Below are positions 20,182-27,808 of a stretch of DNA of 64,000 nucleotides, in pieces. The translations under genes were made by a program, and so were the position numbers. Position 1 is the first letter of the stretch. Each line of letters starts with the position of its first letter. Source of the DNA: Methanobacteriota archaeon (GTDB taxonomy: Archaea; Halobacteriota; Methanomicrobia; Methanomicrobiales; Methanospirillaceae); assembly GCA_029547145.1 (NCBI GenBank), contig JAKPPV010000024.1:1-64000 (forward strand). The letters are read 5' to 3'. Under the pieces are notes generated by a model that saw nothing but the letters and a program-made list of their open reading frames with translations, did not search any database and was not told the DNA's origin.

Positions 20182-22178
20182 CCGATCCACGGTTCGAACT
20201 GGTCGCCCCCTTCCTGCCGGCGGGGTCCCAACCTGCGGCGATCGCCTCGCTCGTCGAGGGGATACAAGCGGGAGAACGATACCAGACCCTCCTCGGGGTG
20301 ACGGGATCTGGAAAGACCTTCACCATTGCAAACGTGATCGAGCAGGTACAGCGTCCGACGCTGGTGATCGCGCACAACAAGACCCTTGCCGCTCAGCTCT
20401 ACAACGAGTTCCGGGACTTCTTCCCCCGGAACCGGGTCGAGTACTTCGTCTCCTACTACGACTACTACCAGCCCGAGTCCTACATCCCGCAGCGGGACAT
20501 GTACATCGAGAAGGATATGGCGATCAACCCGAAGATCGAGCAGATGCGCCTTGCGGCGACCGCCTCGGTCCTCTCACGGCGGGACACGATCATCGTCGCT
20601 TCGGTCTCCTGCATCTACGGTCTCGGGAACCCCGCTCACTTCCGTGATATGGGCTTCGAGCTCCGGATCGGCGACCGGATCAGGCGATCCGACCTCCTCC
20701 GCCAGCTCGTTGAGATCCAGTTCGAGCGGAACGACACGGAGCTCATGCCGGGTCGTTTCCGGGTACGCGGCGACACGATCGATATCGTGCCCGGATATTA
20801 CAACTCCATCATCCGGGTGGAGACCTTCGGGGATCAGATCGAGCGGATCGTCGAGGTCGATCGAACGACGGGCATCATCCGCGAACGCATGGACTATTTC
20901 TACGTCTATCCGGCACGGCATTACGTGATCCCGGAGGAGACCAGGGCAAGGGCAATCGAGACGATCCTCGAGGAACTCGACCAGCGCCTCCCCGAGCTGG
21001 GTCCGCTCGAGGCACACCGCCTTCAGCAACGCACCCTCTTCGATATCGAGATGATCGAGGAGACCGGAAGCTGCAAGGGGATCGAGAACTACTCCCGGCA
21101 CTTCGATTTCCGACGTCCCGGGGAGAAGCCGTACTGTCTGCTCGACTACTTCCCCGAGGACTTCATGATGGTGATCGACGAGTCCCACCAGACGATCCCG
21201 CAGGTCCACGGGATGTACAAGGGGGACCGCTCCCGAAAGAAAGCCCTCGTCGACTACGGTTTCCGCCTGCCGTCCGCCTATGACAACCGGCCCCTGAGGT
21301 GGGAGGAGTTCCGCACGTACATGAGGCAGGTGATCTTCATCTCCGCCACTCCAGGCGACTACGAGCAGCGCGTCTCATCACGCCTGGTCGAACAGATCAT
21401 CCGTCCCACAGGGCTCGTCGACCCGCCGGTCGAGGTCCGCCCGCTCGAGGGCCAGGCGCTCGATGTGATCGAGGAGGTGAAGAGGACCGTCGCGAAGGGC
21501 GAACGGGCGCTCGTCACCACCCTGACCAAACGGCTCGCGGAGGAGCTCTCGGAATGGCTCGCCGAGCGGGGCATCAGGACGCGCTACCTGCACTCCGAGA
21601 TCGATACGATCGAACGCACCGAGATCATCCGCCAGCTCCGCCTGGGTCGTTTCGATGTCCTGGTCGGGATCAACCTCCTCCGTGAGGGTCTCGATATCCC
21701 TGAGGTCGGCTTCATCGGTATTCTCGACGCGGACAAGGAGGGTTTTCTCCGCGACGCCCGATCGCTGATCCAGACGATCGGAAGGGCGGCACGGAACGCC
21801 GGGTCGCATGTCGTGCTCTACGCGGACCGATTGACGGATTCGATCCGGGTTGCACTTGCCGAGACCGAGCGACGCCGCGAGATGCAGCTAGCGTTCAACC
21901 GGGAGCACGGGATCGTACCTCAGACGATCAGGAAGGCGATCCGACCGCAGGAAGGCGAGATCAGAGACGCCAGGCACGTCCCCCGTCAGGAGATCCCCGC
22001 GTTGATCATCGATCTGGAGGCAGAGATGCGGCGCGCGGCAGAGGAACTCGACTTCGAACGGGCGATCGCCCTCCGGGAGCGGGTACGACACCTCCGGGGA
22101 CGGGCAGAGGGGGTACCCTCCCCCCCGGAAAAGGGTTCGCGGTCCCGTCGTTCCCGGTCCCGGCGTCCACCGGTCTGA
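20178..22178 (+). CDS. uvrB: Excinuclease ABC subunit B
   Basis: UvrB is the helicase-like subunit that verifies DNA damage and recruits UvrC. The 666-aa product shows Walker A GVTGSGKTFT near residue 38, the beta-hairpin region with YYDYYQPESYIP, a DESHQ Walker B and the C-terminal helicase motifs VGINLLREGLDIPEV and QTIGRAARN. A UVR motif (LEAEMRRAAEELDFERA) near residue 615 is followed by a basic Ser/Arg tail. The start is a GTG that overlaps the uvrC stop. The order uvrA-uvrC-uvrB with 4-nt overlaps ensures coordinated expression. Confidence 0.97.
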   Translation: MTDPRFELVAPFLPAGSQPAAIASLVEGIQAGERYQTLLGVTGSGKTFTIANVIEQVQRPTLVIAHNKTLAAQLYNEFRDFFPRNRVEYFVSYYDYYQPESYIPQRDMYIEKDMAINPKIEQMRLAATASVLSRRDTIIVASVSCIYGLGNPAHFRDMGFELRIGDRIRRSDLLRQLVEIQFERNDTELMPGRFRVRGDTIDIVPGYYNSIIRVETFGDQIERIVEVDRTTGIIRERMDYFYVYPARHYVIPEETRARAIETILEELDQRLPELGPLEAHRLQQRTLFDIEMIEETGSCKGIENYSRHFDFRRPGEKPYCLLDYFPEDFMMVIDESHQTIPQVHGMYKGDRSRKKALVDYGFRLPSAYDNRPLRWEEFRTYMRQVIFISATPGDYEQRVSSRLVEQIIRPTGLVDPPVEVRPLEGQALDVIEEVKRTVAKGERALVTTLTKRLAEELSEWLAERGIRTRYLHSEIDTIERTEIIRQLRLGRFDVLVGINLLREGLDIPEVGFIGILDADKEGFLRDARSLIQTIGRAARNAGSHVVLYADRLTDSIRVALAETERRREMQLAFNREHGIVPQTIRKAIRPQEGEIRDARHVPRQEIPALIIDLEAEMRRAAEELDFERAIALRERVRHLRGRAEGVPSPPEKGSRSRRSRSRRPPV

Positions 22179-22185
22179 TCGGTCG

Positions 22186-23058
22186 TCAGACCAGCGGTGA
22201 GGGACCCTGCCCGGTCTCTTCCGGTAGCGGACCGCCCCTGACCAGGAGCGGAATCCTTGTCGCAGAGAGCTTGGCCATCACAAGGGCCTTTCCCCGGGGG
22301 GTGAGAGCGTAGATCGGCACCCCGGTCCCTCCCTGGACCAGGGCCCGTGTCCGGGCGACCTCGCGTATGGTATTCGAGGCACAGGCGGTTACGATATCAG
22401 CCACCGCGACGATGCGTTCGGCCTCATCTCGCGGGAGTCCGGTGGTATGCACGGCGATGATCAGGGCACCGGGTGCCGCCTCCCGTACCTCTTCGGAGAC
22501 CTCCGCGCCTGCGACGGTGACCGCGATCCGCGTCTTCCCGCGTTCCAGCGCCACGCGGGTTCCAGCCACCTGGTCGATCTTTGCTGTGTCCGGAAATACG
22601 ACGATCCCACCGTGCGCCCGGATCCGTTCCATCACCGCGGGATAGGGGGTGGTCGAGACCAGGCCAGACATGCGACCCCCGATCCCCTGAACCAGTTCGG
22701 GGGTGGAGACGACCACGGTCCCCGCTCCATCGCAGGCGAGCACGGCGGCGTCGAGAAGTCCGGACCTGAGTCCCTCCATCATCAGCTCGGAGGCACCGAA
22801 GAGGACAAAGTCCGTCTCCGAGACGACCTCGCGTCCCGGGGTGCACATGCCGAAACTCCTGATCCGCGCCTCCATGTTGGCCCGTATCGCCTCCGGTGTC
22901 ATCGTCTCGACCGGGACGGAAAAACGACGTGCGAGGGGGCAGTCCTCGATCGCGGGCAGGCCCACCTCTACCACCTGCCCCCTTCGGATCACGACGCGCG
23001 TTCTGCCGATCGCCTCGATCACGTGTTCGTCGTTCTCCGGGTACTCCATCTCCTCCAT
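22186..23058 (-). CDS. Methanogenesis marker protein 8 (DUF2099)
   Basis: The 290-aa product matches the DUF2099 / methanogenesis marker 8 family, found almost only in methanogens and of unknown biochemical function. The typical opening HVIEAIGRTRVVIRRGQVVEVG is preceded by only a few residues. A CPLARRF stretch and ACDGAGTVVV follow. The ATG at 23058 is chosen because an in-frame extension upstream would overlap the divergent promoter; 23049 is an alternative start. It converges on uvrB with a 7-nt gap. Its restriction to methanogens supports the taxonomic placement. Confidence 0.85.
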   Translation of the reverse strand: MEEMEYPENDEHVIEAIGRTRVVIRRGQVVEVGLPAIEDCPLARRFSVPVETMTPEAIRANMEARIRSFGMCTPGREVVSETDFVLFGASELMMEGLRSGLLDAAVLACDGAGTVVVSTPELVQGIGGRMSGLVSTTPYPAVMERIRAHGGIVVFPDTAKIDQVAGTRVALERGKTRIAVTVAGAEVSEEVREAAPGALIIAVHTTGLPRDEAERIVAVADIVTACASNTIREVARTRALVQGGTGVPIYALTPRGKALVMAKLSATRIPLLVRGGPLPEETGQGPSPLV

Positions 23059-23090
23059 ATTGAACTGTTTTGGATGCAGAAGGATATTGA

Positions 23091-23909
23091 ATGAGCGGAG
23101 ATCCGATCGACGCGATGCTCGCATGTGGAAGGGCGATGCTGGTCTCTTTCCGGGAGAGTCGCTCCCGTATTCCAGGGCGCGTCGTTTTGCGGTTCCCGGA
23201 GGTCGACCTTGCCCGTGGGATCGCGCTCCTGATGATGCTCGTCTACCACCTGCTCTTTACCGCACGCTACCTGGGGATGCTGGAGGTTGAGGTGCTCACC
23301 GGGTTCTGGAGGTGGTTTGCGTACGCCACCGCTGTCCTCTTCGTCCTGATCGCCGGGCTCTCCCTGACACTCTCCGAGAGCGCCCGCAGGCGTGGCGGTG
23401 CATCGCCACGGGAGGTGACGTTCAGGATCGCCCGACGGGGTGTTGAACTGGTCGGGTGGGGGCTCCTGATCACGGTGGTGACGGGGGTCGTGCTCGAGCG
23501 AGGGGCCGTCATCTTCGGCATCCTCCACCTGATCGGTGTGGGCACGGTCCTTGCGATCCCCTTTCTCCGGCATCCCGTCATCGCGTCGATGGTCGGGATC
23601 GCCTGCATCCTGCTCGGTCCCGTGGTCTCGACCATCCCCGGGCCCATGTGGCTCGCGTGGCTCGGGTTCCATCCGGTCGACTTCATCTCGCTCGACTACG
23701 TCCCGGTACTCCCCTGGTTCGGCGTCCTCCTGCTCGGGGTCGGTCTGGGTCGCCTCGTCTATCCCGGGGGGGATCGAAGGTTTCCAATCGCTCCTCCCCC
23801 TGACTGGTCCCGACCCCTCACGTGGATCGGCCGTCACACCCTCGCGATCTACCTGCTCCACGAACCGGTTATCCTGGGGGTCCTCCTCACCTGGCAACAC
23901 CTCACCTAG
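23091..23909 (+). CDS. DUF1624 membrane protein (heparan-alpha-glucosaminide N-acetyltransferase-like)
   Basis: The 272-aa product is a multi-spanning membrane protein. The conserved opening FPEVDLARGIALLMMLVYH near residue 36 identifies the DUF1624 / acyltransferase-like family, related to lysosomal heparan-alpha-glucosaminide acetyltransferase. About seven hydrophobic helices follow, and the C-terminus has the family motif TLAIYLLHEPVI. The N-terminal 35 residues before the conserved start are polar, so an internal start is possible. The role is probably acylation or transport of a sugar-containing cell-surface component, by family inference only. It converges with the next minus-strand gene with a 4-nt overlap. 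Confidence 0.8.
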   Translation: MSGDPIDAMLACGRAMLVSFRESRSRIPGRVVLRFPEVDLARGIALLMMLVYHLLFTARYLGMLEVEVLTGFWRWFAYATAVLFVLIAGLSLTLSESARRRGGASPREVTFRIARRGVELVGWGLLITVVTGVVLERGAVIFGILHLIGVGTVLAIPFLRHPVIASMVGIACILLGPVVSTIPGPMWLAWLGFHPVDFISLDYVPVLPWFGVLLLGVGLGRLVYPGGDRRFPIAPPPDWSRPLTWIGRHTLAIYLLHEPVILGVLLTWQHLT

Positions 23910-24295
23910 TCCTCACCCTCGACCGCCAGGAGGATCGCCTTCCGGATCATGAACTCGGTGTACCGTCCCGGGGGCAGCTCGTCCTCATCCAGCGGATGGC
24001 GCCGTGCAGCGCACTCCTCCCGCCGGGACCGCCCCCTGCAGTAGAGGTCGCCCTCGCGGACCCGATCGAGCAGGCCGATGAGGTCCTGCCCGTTCACCAT
24101 CAGTTCCTCGTCGCCATCGTGCTCCTCCTCGCGGATGGTGATCCGGACGCCCGCCCCCTCCAGTGCCGGGCGGACCACCTCCACCACCTCGTGAACCGAG
24201 AGTCCCGTATCCGAGGCGACGATCCCGCTCATCGCCGCGCCGGGCCGATGCCGCCAGAGCAGATCGAGCGACAGCGTCCTCTCCACAATCCTCAC
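23906..24295 (-). CDS. DUF2703-like small protein
   Basis: The 129-aa product starts at a GTG overlapping the msrB stop (GTGA), so it is translationally coupled to msrB. It resembles the DUF2703 family in outline: an N-terminal LDLLWRH strand, SVHEVVEVVRPALEGAGVRI, then LMVNGQDLIGLLD and a C-terminal FMIRKAILLA helix. In the region where DUF2703 proteins usually carry several CxxC pairs, this one keeps only YCRGRSRREECAARRH. The family function is unknown, possibly thioredoxin-like or metal-linked. The pairing with a redox repair enzyme fits that idea weakly. Confidence 0.6.
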   Translation of the reverse strand: MRIVERTLSLDLLWRHRPGAAMSGIVASDTGLSVHEVVEVVRPALEGAGVRITIREEEHDGDEELMVNGQDLIGLLDRVREGDLYCRGRSRREECAARRHPLDEDELPPGRYTEFMIRKAILLAVEGED

Positions 24296-24735
24296 TCCCC
24301 GATGAACCGGAGGGATGCGGAGTTCATGCAGTACCGTCGGCCCGTCGGGGGTGGCCCATCGGGAAAGACGTGCCCGAGGTGGGCGTCGCATCGCCGGCAG
24401 AGGACCTCGTCTCGCACCATCCCATACGAGCGATCCTGTTGCTCGTAGACATTCGTCGGTGCGATCGGCCGGGAGAAGCTCGGCCAGCCCGTCCCGGAGT
24501 CGTACTTGTCCCGCGATGAGAAGAGATCGATGCCGCAGCAGGCACAGCGGTAGATGCCGGGCCGTTTGTTCGCGTAATATTCGTTCTGAAAAGCCGGTTC
24601 GGTCCCCTTCTTCCGTGCCACCAGGAACTGCCCTGGGGTCAGGCGGCGTTGCCACTCCTCGTCGGTGAGCCGACACCGCCGCATCGGTATCGTCCTCCCC
24701 TCCGCATCGACGTAGATCGGAACCTCGTCCTCCAT
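24292..24735 (-). CDS. msrB: Peptide methionine (R)-S-oxide reductase
   Basis: MsrB reduces methionine-R-sulfoxide in oxidised proteins. The 147-aa product contains the full fold: LTPGQFLVARKKGTEPAF, the zinc motifs CACC and CRRC, SGTGWPSF, HLGHVFPDGPPPTG and the catalytic block RYCMNSASL, where the Cys is the sulfoxide-attacking residue. The second position is Met instead of the common Ile or Val. No MsrA is visible nearby. The gene forms a two-gene operon with the downstream DUF2703-like gene. Confidence 0.95.
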   Translation of the reverse strand: MEDEVPIYVDAEGRTIPMRRCRLTDEEWQRRLTPGQFLVARKKGTEPAFQNEYYANKRPGIYRCACCGIDLFSSRDKYDSGTGWPSFSRPIAPTNVYEQQDRSYGMVRDEVLCRRCDAHLGHVFPDGPPPTGRRYCMNSASLRFIGE

Positions 24736-24772
24736 GCGGGAAGAATGGAGCAGCGGATACTTGAAGGGTTCG

Positions 24773-25345
24773 TCACAGTCCGAGCTTTGCCGCCGTCTCG
24801 CGGCAGAGCCGGGCCTCGTCCGTTCTGCCGAGCCTCTCCATCACCTCGGCGACGAGTGCCCAGGTGGTCGCACGCTGCGGGTCGAGGTCGAGAGAGCGCT
24901 CAAGAGAGAAGAGCGCCTCTTCGTTGCGATCGAGTTCCTGTTCCATCATACCCCTCATCAGCCAGGCCGTCGGATCGTCGGGGTTGATCTCGAGCGCAGC
25001 CTCGAAGCACCAGCAGGCCTTCTCGTGCTCCCCGGAGTCCATCAGGTCGAACCCGCGCCGGAGCCATGCGTCGAACCGGTTCGCGCGGATCCGCGTGGCG
25101 AGTTCGACCAGGGCCAGGGCTTCCTTCTCCCGGCCCACGAGGTGCAGTGTCTTCGCCGAGGCGATGATGGCGGGGCCGTTCTCGGGTTCCCGTTCACGGG
25201 CCGCCTCGAAACACCAGAGGGCACGATCGGAATCCCCCGCCTCGAGCAGTTCGATCCCACGCCGGACCCATTCAGCCGCTGTATCTGCTCCTGCGGCCGG
25301 CGGATCGTCGTCGATCAGGGTGGCGTAGATCTTCGAATACTCGAT
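24773..25345 (-). CDS. Tetratricopeptide repeat protein with possible ATC start
   Basis: About 190 aa consist mainly of TPR helices: AEWVRRGIELLEAGD..., AWLRRGFDLMDSGEHEKACW and AWLMRGMMEQELDRNEEAL, with AWCFEAA-type second helices. The first canonical start in frame is a GTG at 25138, which would cut off the first repeats. Upstream the frame stays open and clearly coding to ATC at 25345, placed 7 nt after GGAGG and behind a TATA-like ATAAAAA. No ATG, GTG or TTG lies between; a CTG occurs at 25318. Either ATC is used, or the start has been lost or misread. It probably acts as a protein-protein scaffold. Confidence 0.7.
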   Translation of the reverse strand: MEYSKIYATLIDDDPPAAGADTAAEWVRRGIELLEAGDSDRALWCFEAAREREPENGPAIIASAKTLHLVGREKEALALVELATRIRANRFDAWLRRGFDLMDSGEHEKACWCFEAALEINPDDPTAWLMRGMMEQELDRNEEALFSLERSLDLDPQRATTWALVAEVMERLGRTDEARLCRETAAKLGL

Positions 25346-25395
25346 AGTGCCCCCTCCTACCGGATCGTTCGAGCGGTGTGGAGAAAAACTGTTCC

Positions 25396-25402
25396 TTTTT
25401 AT
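25396..25402 (-). promoter_or_regulatory. TATA box of the TPR gene
   Basis: On the minus strand ATAAAAA is centred about 54 nt before the proposed ATC start. Transcription would begin near 25372, leaving a short leader with a strong GGAGG ribosome binding site. Confidence 0.5.
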
Positions 25403-25585
25403 CCGGAAGATCGATCTGGTGCAGCGCCGATGGCGTCCGCGCGTCCCTCACCATCGATCGGACCAACAACACGGTCCGATGGGCGTGACCTCTTCGTGCG
25501 ATATCCAGACCCGTGGCAACGGGATTAACCCGGGGACCGGTTCAACCGGCAGAATTTTTTCTGGTTTGCCACCGACCACGATGAG

Positions 25586-26245
25586 ATGTCCGCAGGAGGG
25601 TGGGATGCTCACTACCGGGTTCGGGGCCGGCTCTATCGCGGGGAGGTCCGCCTCCCCCCGGTCTCTCGCGGAGCCCGGGTCCTCGACATCGGGTGCGGTG
25701 ACGGGCGCGCACTGGATCCACTGTCCCGGGGTGGTTGTTCGGCCGTTGGTCTCGACTCATCCCGTGCAGCGCTCACACTCTGCCGGACCCAGTGCCGGTG
25801 TACCCCCCAACAGCTCGTTCTTGCCGACGCAGGGTGCCTTCCGTTCCATGACGGCTCGTTCGACCTGGTGCTGATGCTCCACGTGATCGGTCACGGGTAT
25901 TACTCCGAACGGTCCGCGATCGCGTCCGAAGCGGCACGGGTGACCGTTCCGGGCGGCAGAATACACCTGCGGGTATTCTCATCCGAAGACCTCCGGGCGA
26001 GATCGGGCGAACTGGTCGAGGAGGGGACCCGACTCCGAAAGGATGGGTTGCTGACGCACTATTTCTCCGAGGAGGAAGTGATACGGCTCTTCCCAAGGAT
26101 GGAAGCGGTCTCTCTCGAGACGGTCCGGTGGCCGCTCAGGGTCCGGGGCGCGCTGATGATGAGAGCAGAGATCGAAGCGGTCTTTGAGCGTTCGGCCGAC
26201 GATCCCATCCCTGGAAGGGATCCGGGGATAAATCATAATGGTTAA
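25586..26245 (+). CDS. Class I SAM-dependent methyltransferase
   Basis: The 219-aa product has a Rossmann-type methyltransferase fold. Motif I is VLDIGCGDGRALD (residues about 32-44), motif II is VGLDSSRAAL, and later motifs are DAGCLPFHDGSFDLVLMLHVIGH and an ARVTVPGGRIHLRV strand, as in the Methyltransf_11 group. The substrate cannot be deduced. The T-rich GAATTTTTTC about 27 nt before the ATG may be its TATA element. The neighbouring genes give no functional hint. Confidence 0.85.
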   Translation: MSAGGWDAHYRVRGRLYRGEVRLPPVSRGARVLDIGCGDGRALDPLSRGGCSAVGLDSSRAALTLCRTQCRCTPQQLVLADAGCLPFHDGSFDLVLMLHVIGHGYYSERSAIASEAARVTVPGGRIHLRVFSSEDLRARSGELVEEGTRLRKDGLLTHYFSEEEVIRLFPRMEAVSLETVRWPLRVRGALMMRAEIEAVFERSADDPIPGRDPGINHNG

Positions 26246-26262
26246 ATGCCTGATCCGGTCAA

Positions 26263-26270
26263 TTTATATA
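26263..26270 (+). promoter_or_regulatory. TATA box of the small lipoprotein gene
   Basis: TTTATATA lies about 48 nt before the ATG at 26314, predicting a leader of roughly 18-20 nt. That leader contains the GGATGGAG ribosome binding site. Confidence 0.6.
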
Positions 26271-26313
26271 GCGATGTCTCCTGCCCAGCGTAGGAGGCAC
26301 CGGATGGAGAGTT

Positions 26314-26685
26314 ATGTCACTCAATCACCGCATGATCCTCTGCCTCGTCTGCCTTGCAGCAATGGGGATGCTCTTCGTGGCTGGTTGCACCACCCAGGCA
26401 CCGTCTGGCAACGCCACAAAAGCCCCGGCAGCCTCCCCTGCACCGACGATGAACAACACGATCCTGAAGATCAACAACAACCAGGCACCGAACCTGAGCA
26501 CCAGCGCCACGACGGCGGCAACCACCGTTACGGCACCGCCGGCTGCTGCGAACGTCACGATCCCGGTCAACAACTCGTCCGTTCCCGCCGTTCCGGGAAT
26601 CAACGTGACCGTTCCGGCGACCAACATGACCGTTCCGGGAATCAACGTGACCGTTCCGGCGGCAAACGTCACGGCCACGAAGTAA
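26314..26685 (+). CDS. Small Asn/Thr/Val-rich lipoprotein
   Basis: The 123-aa product has a hydrophobic N-terminus ending in a lipobox-like FVAGCTTQ (Cys near 25). The mature part is low-complexity Ala, Thr, Pro, Asn and Val with many N-glycosylation sequons. Three near-identical units end in NVTVPA, NMTVPG and NVTVPA. It resembles the longer Thr-rich lipoprotein at 11.5 kb in composition, not in sequence. It is probably a surface-exposed glycosylated lipoprotein of unknown role. The start follows GGATGGAG. Confidence 0.75.
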   Translation: MSLNHRMILCLVCLAAMGMLFVAGCTTQAPSGNATKAPAASPAPTMNNTILKINNNQAPNLSTSATTAATTVTAPPAAANVTIPVNNSSVPAVPGINVTVPATNMTVPGINVTVPAANVTATK

Positions 26686-26737
26686 GGTCGAGGAACGCCG
26701 ACGGCGGCGGCCCGATGCCGGCGACGTCCAACACCTG

Positions 26738-26745
26738 TTTTTCTT
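26738..26745 (+). terminator. T-rich terminator after small lipoprotein
   Basis: TTTTTCTT follows the lipoprotein stop codon by about 55 nt. It is a weak but plausible archaeal terminator. Confidence 0.35.
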
Positions 26746-26914
26746 TCCGTTCTATCCCCCGTCCATCCCCTGATCGCCACGTTTGGGGGTTCGTCTCCGC
26801 GGCACCTAACGCTCCCTGCAGGTGGAGTGCAACCCCGATCTCCCGTCGAACCGGACGGGGTGAGATCGCCCTCCTTTCCTGCCCTGCCAGCGGCATCCGC
26901 CCGCGGAGGCGGGG

Positions 26915-27808
26915 GTGGAAGGTCCGATGATACCCTGGGGCCTGTTCTCCCTTGTTTCTGCCGCTGCAAACGCGGGGTATCTCTTTGGCCTCAAGCGCCT
27001 TTCGGGAGAAAACAACGAGGACCTGGTCGCCGCTGGGAGTTTCCTCTCGGCGTCCGTCGTCCTCCTGATCCTGGAGATCCTGAGCGGTGGGCTCCACGCG
27101 CCGGGCCCGTTCCTCCTCCCGGCGATTGCCGGCACGACAGTCCTGAACGCCCTCGCGCTGCTCCTGGTGTTCAGGGCCTTTCGGCATACGGACATCTCGA
27201 TCGCCGCGCCGATGTTGTCTTTCACCCCGGCAGTGCTCCTGCTCATCTCCCCGCTCTTCGAGGGGTCGAACCTCACCGCGAGGGGGATCGTCGGCGTCGT
27301 CACGATCGTCGCGGGTTCGTACGTGCTTTCGGCGCCCCGGTGCGGCGGTTCGCTCATGGCGCCATTCATCGCCCTGAAAGAGGACCACGGCGTCCGTGCC
27401 ATGCTTGTCGTCGCGGTTCTCTATGCATTCTCGTCCCAGCTCGACAGGGCGGTGGTCCAGCAGTCCGATCCGTTCCTCGGTTCCTCGATGGTTACGATGC
27501 TGCTCGGCTTGTTCTTTCTTATCCGGGCTGGCCCGCGCCGCCTGTCTGGCCCTGTTCCGCCCCATCCATGGCACACCCGGGTGAAGATCGCGGTGATCGG
27601 TCTGTTACTTGCGATCGAGATCGCAGGGCTGAACGCGGCCTTTCTCTTTGCGCCCGTCCCGTACGCGATCGCGCTGAAGCGGACCAGCGGTGTCTTCTCC
27701 GTCCTCCTGGGATGCCTGCTGGGAGGCGAGAAGGGCCTGTTCCAGCGGGCGGTGGGATCGGGGGTGATGGCGATCGGGGCGGCGGTGGTGGTCCTCTCCG
27801 TCCCCTAG
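26915..27808 (+). CDS. EamA/DMT-family transporter
   Basis: The 297-aa product has about ten hydrophobic helices in two related halves, as in drug/metabolite (EamA-like) permeases. The first half includes YLFGLKRLSG and ALLLVFRAFRHTDIS. The second half has the matching AIALKRTSGVFSVLLGCLLGGE, typical of the family's conserved last helices. The substrate is unknown. The start may be the GTG at 26915 behind GGAGGCGGGG, or the ATG at 26927. The stop overlaps the stop of the convergent adenine deaminase gene. Confidence 0.82.
   Translation: MEGPMIPWGLFSLVSAAANAGYLFGLKRLSGENNEDLVAAGSFLSASVVLLILEILSGGLHAPGPFLLPAIAGTTVLNALALLLVFRAFRHTDISIAAPMLSFTPAVLLLISPLFEGSNLTARGIVGVVTIVAGSYVLSAPRCGGSLMAPFIALKEDHGVRAMLVVAVLYAFSSQLDRAVVQQSDPFLGSSMVTMLLGLFFLIRAGPRRLSGPVPPHPWHTRVKIAVIGLLLAIEIAGLNAAFLFAPVPYAIALKRTSGVFSVLLGCLLGGEKGLFQRAVGSGVMAIGAAVVVLSVP

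Noticed and set aside
26669-27574. 301-codon minus-strand frame opposite the DMT transporter
   Set aside because: Charged low-complexity shadow of a membrane protein gene.
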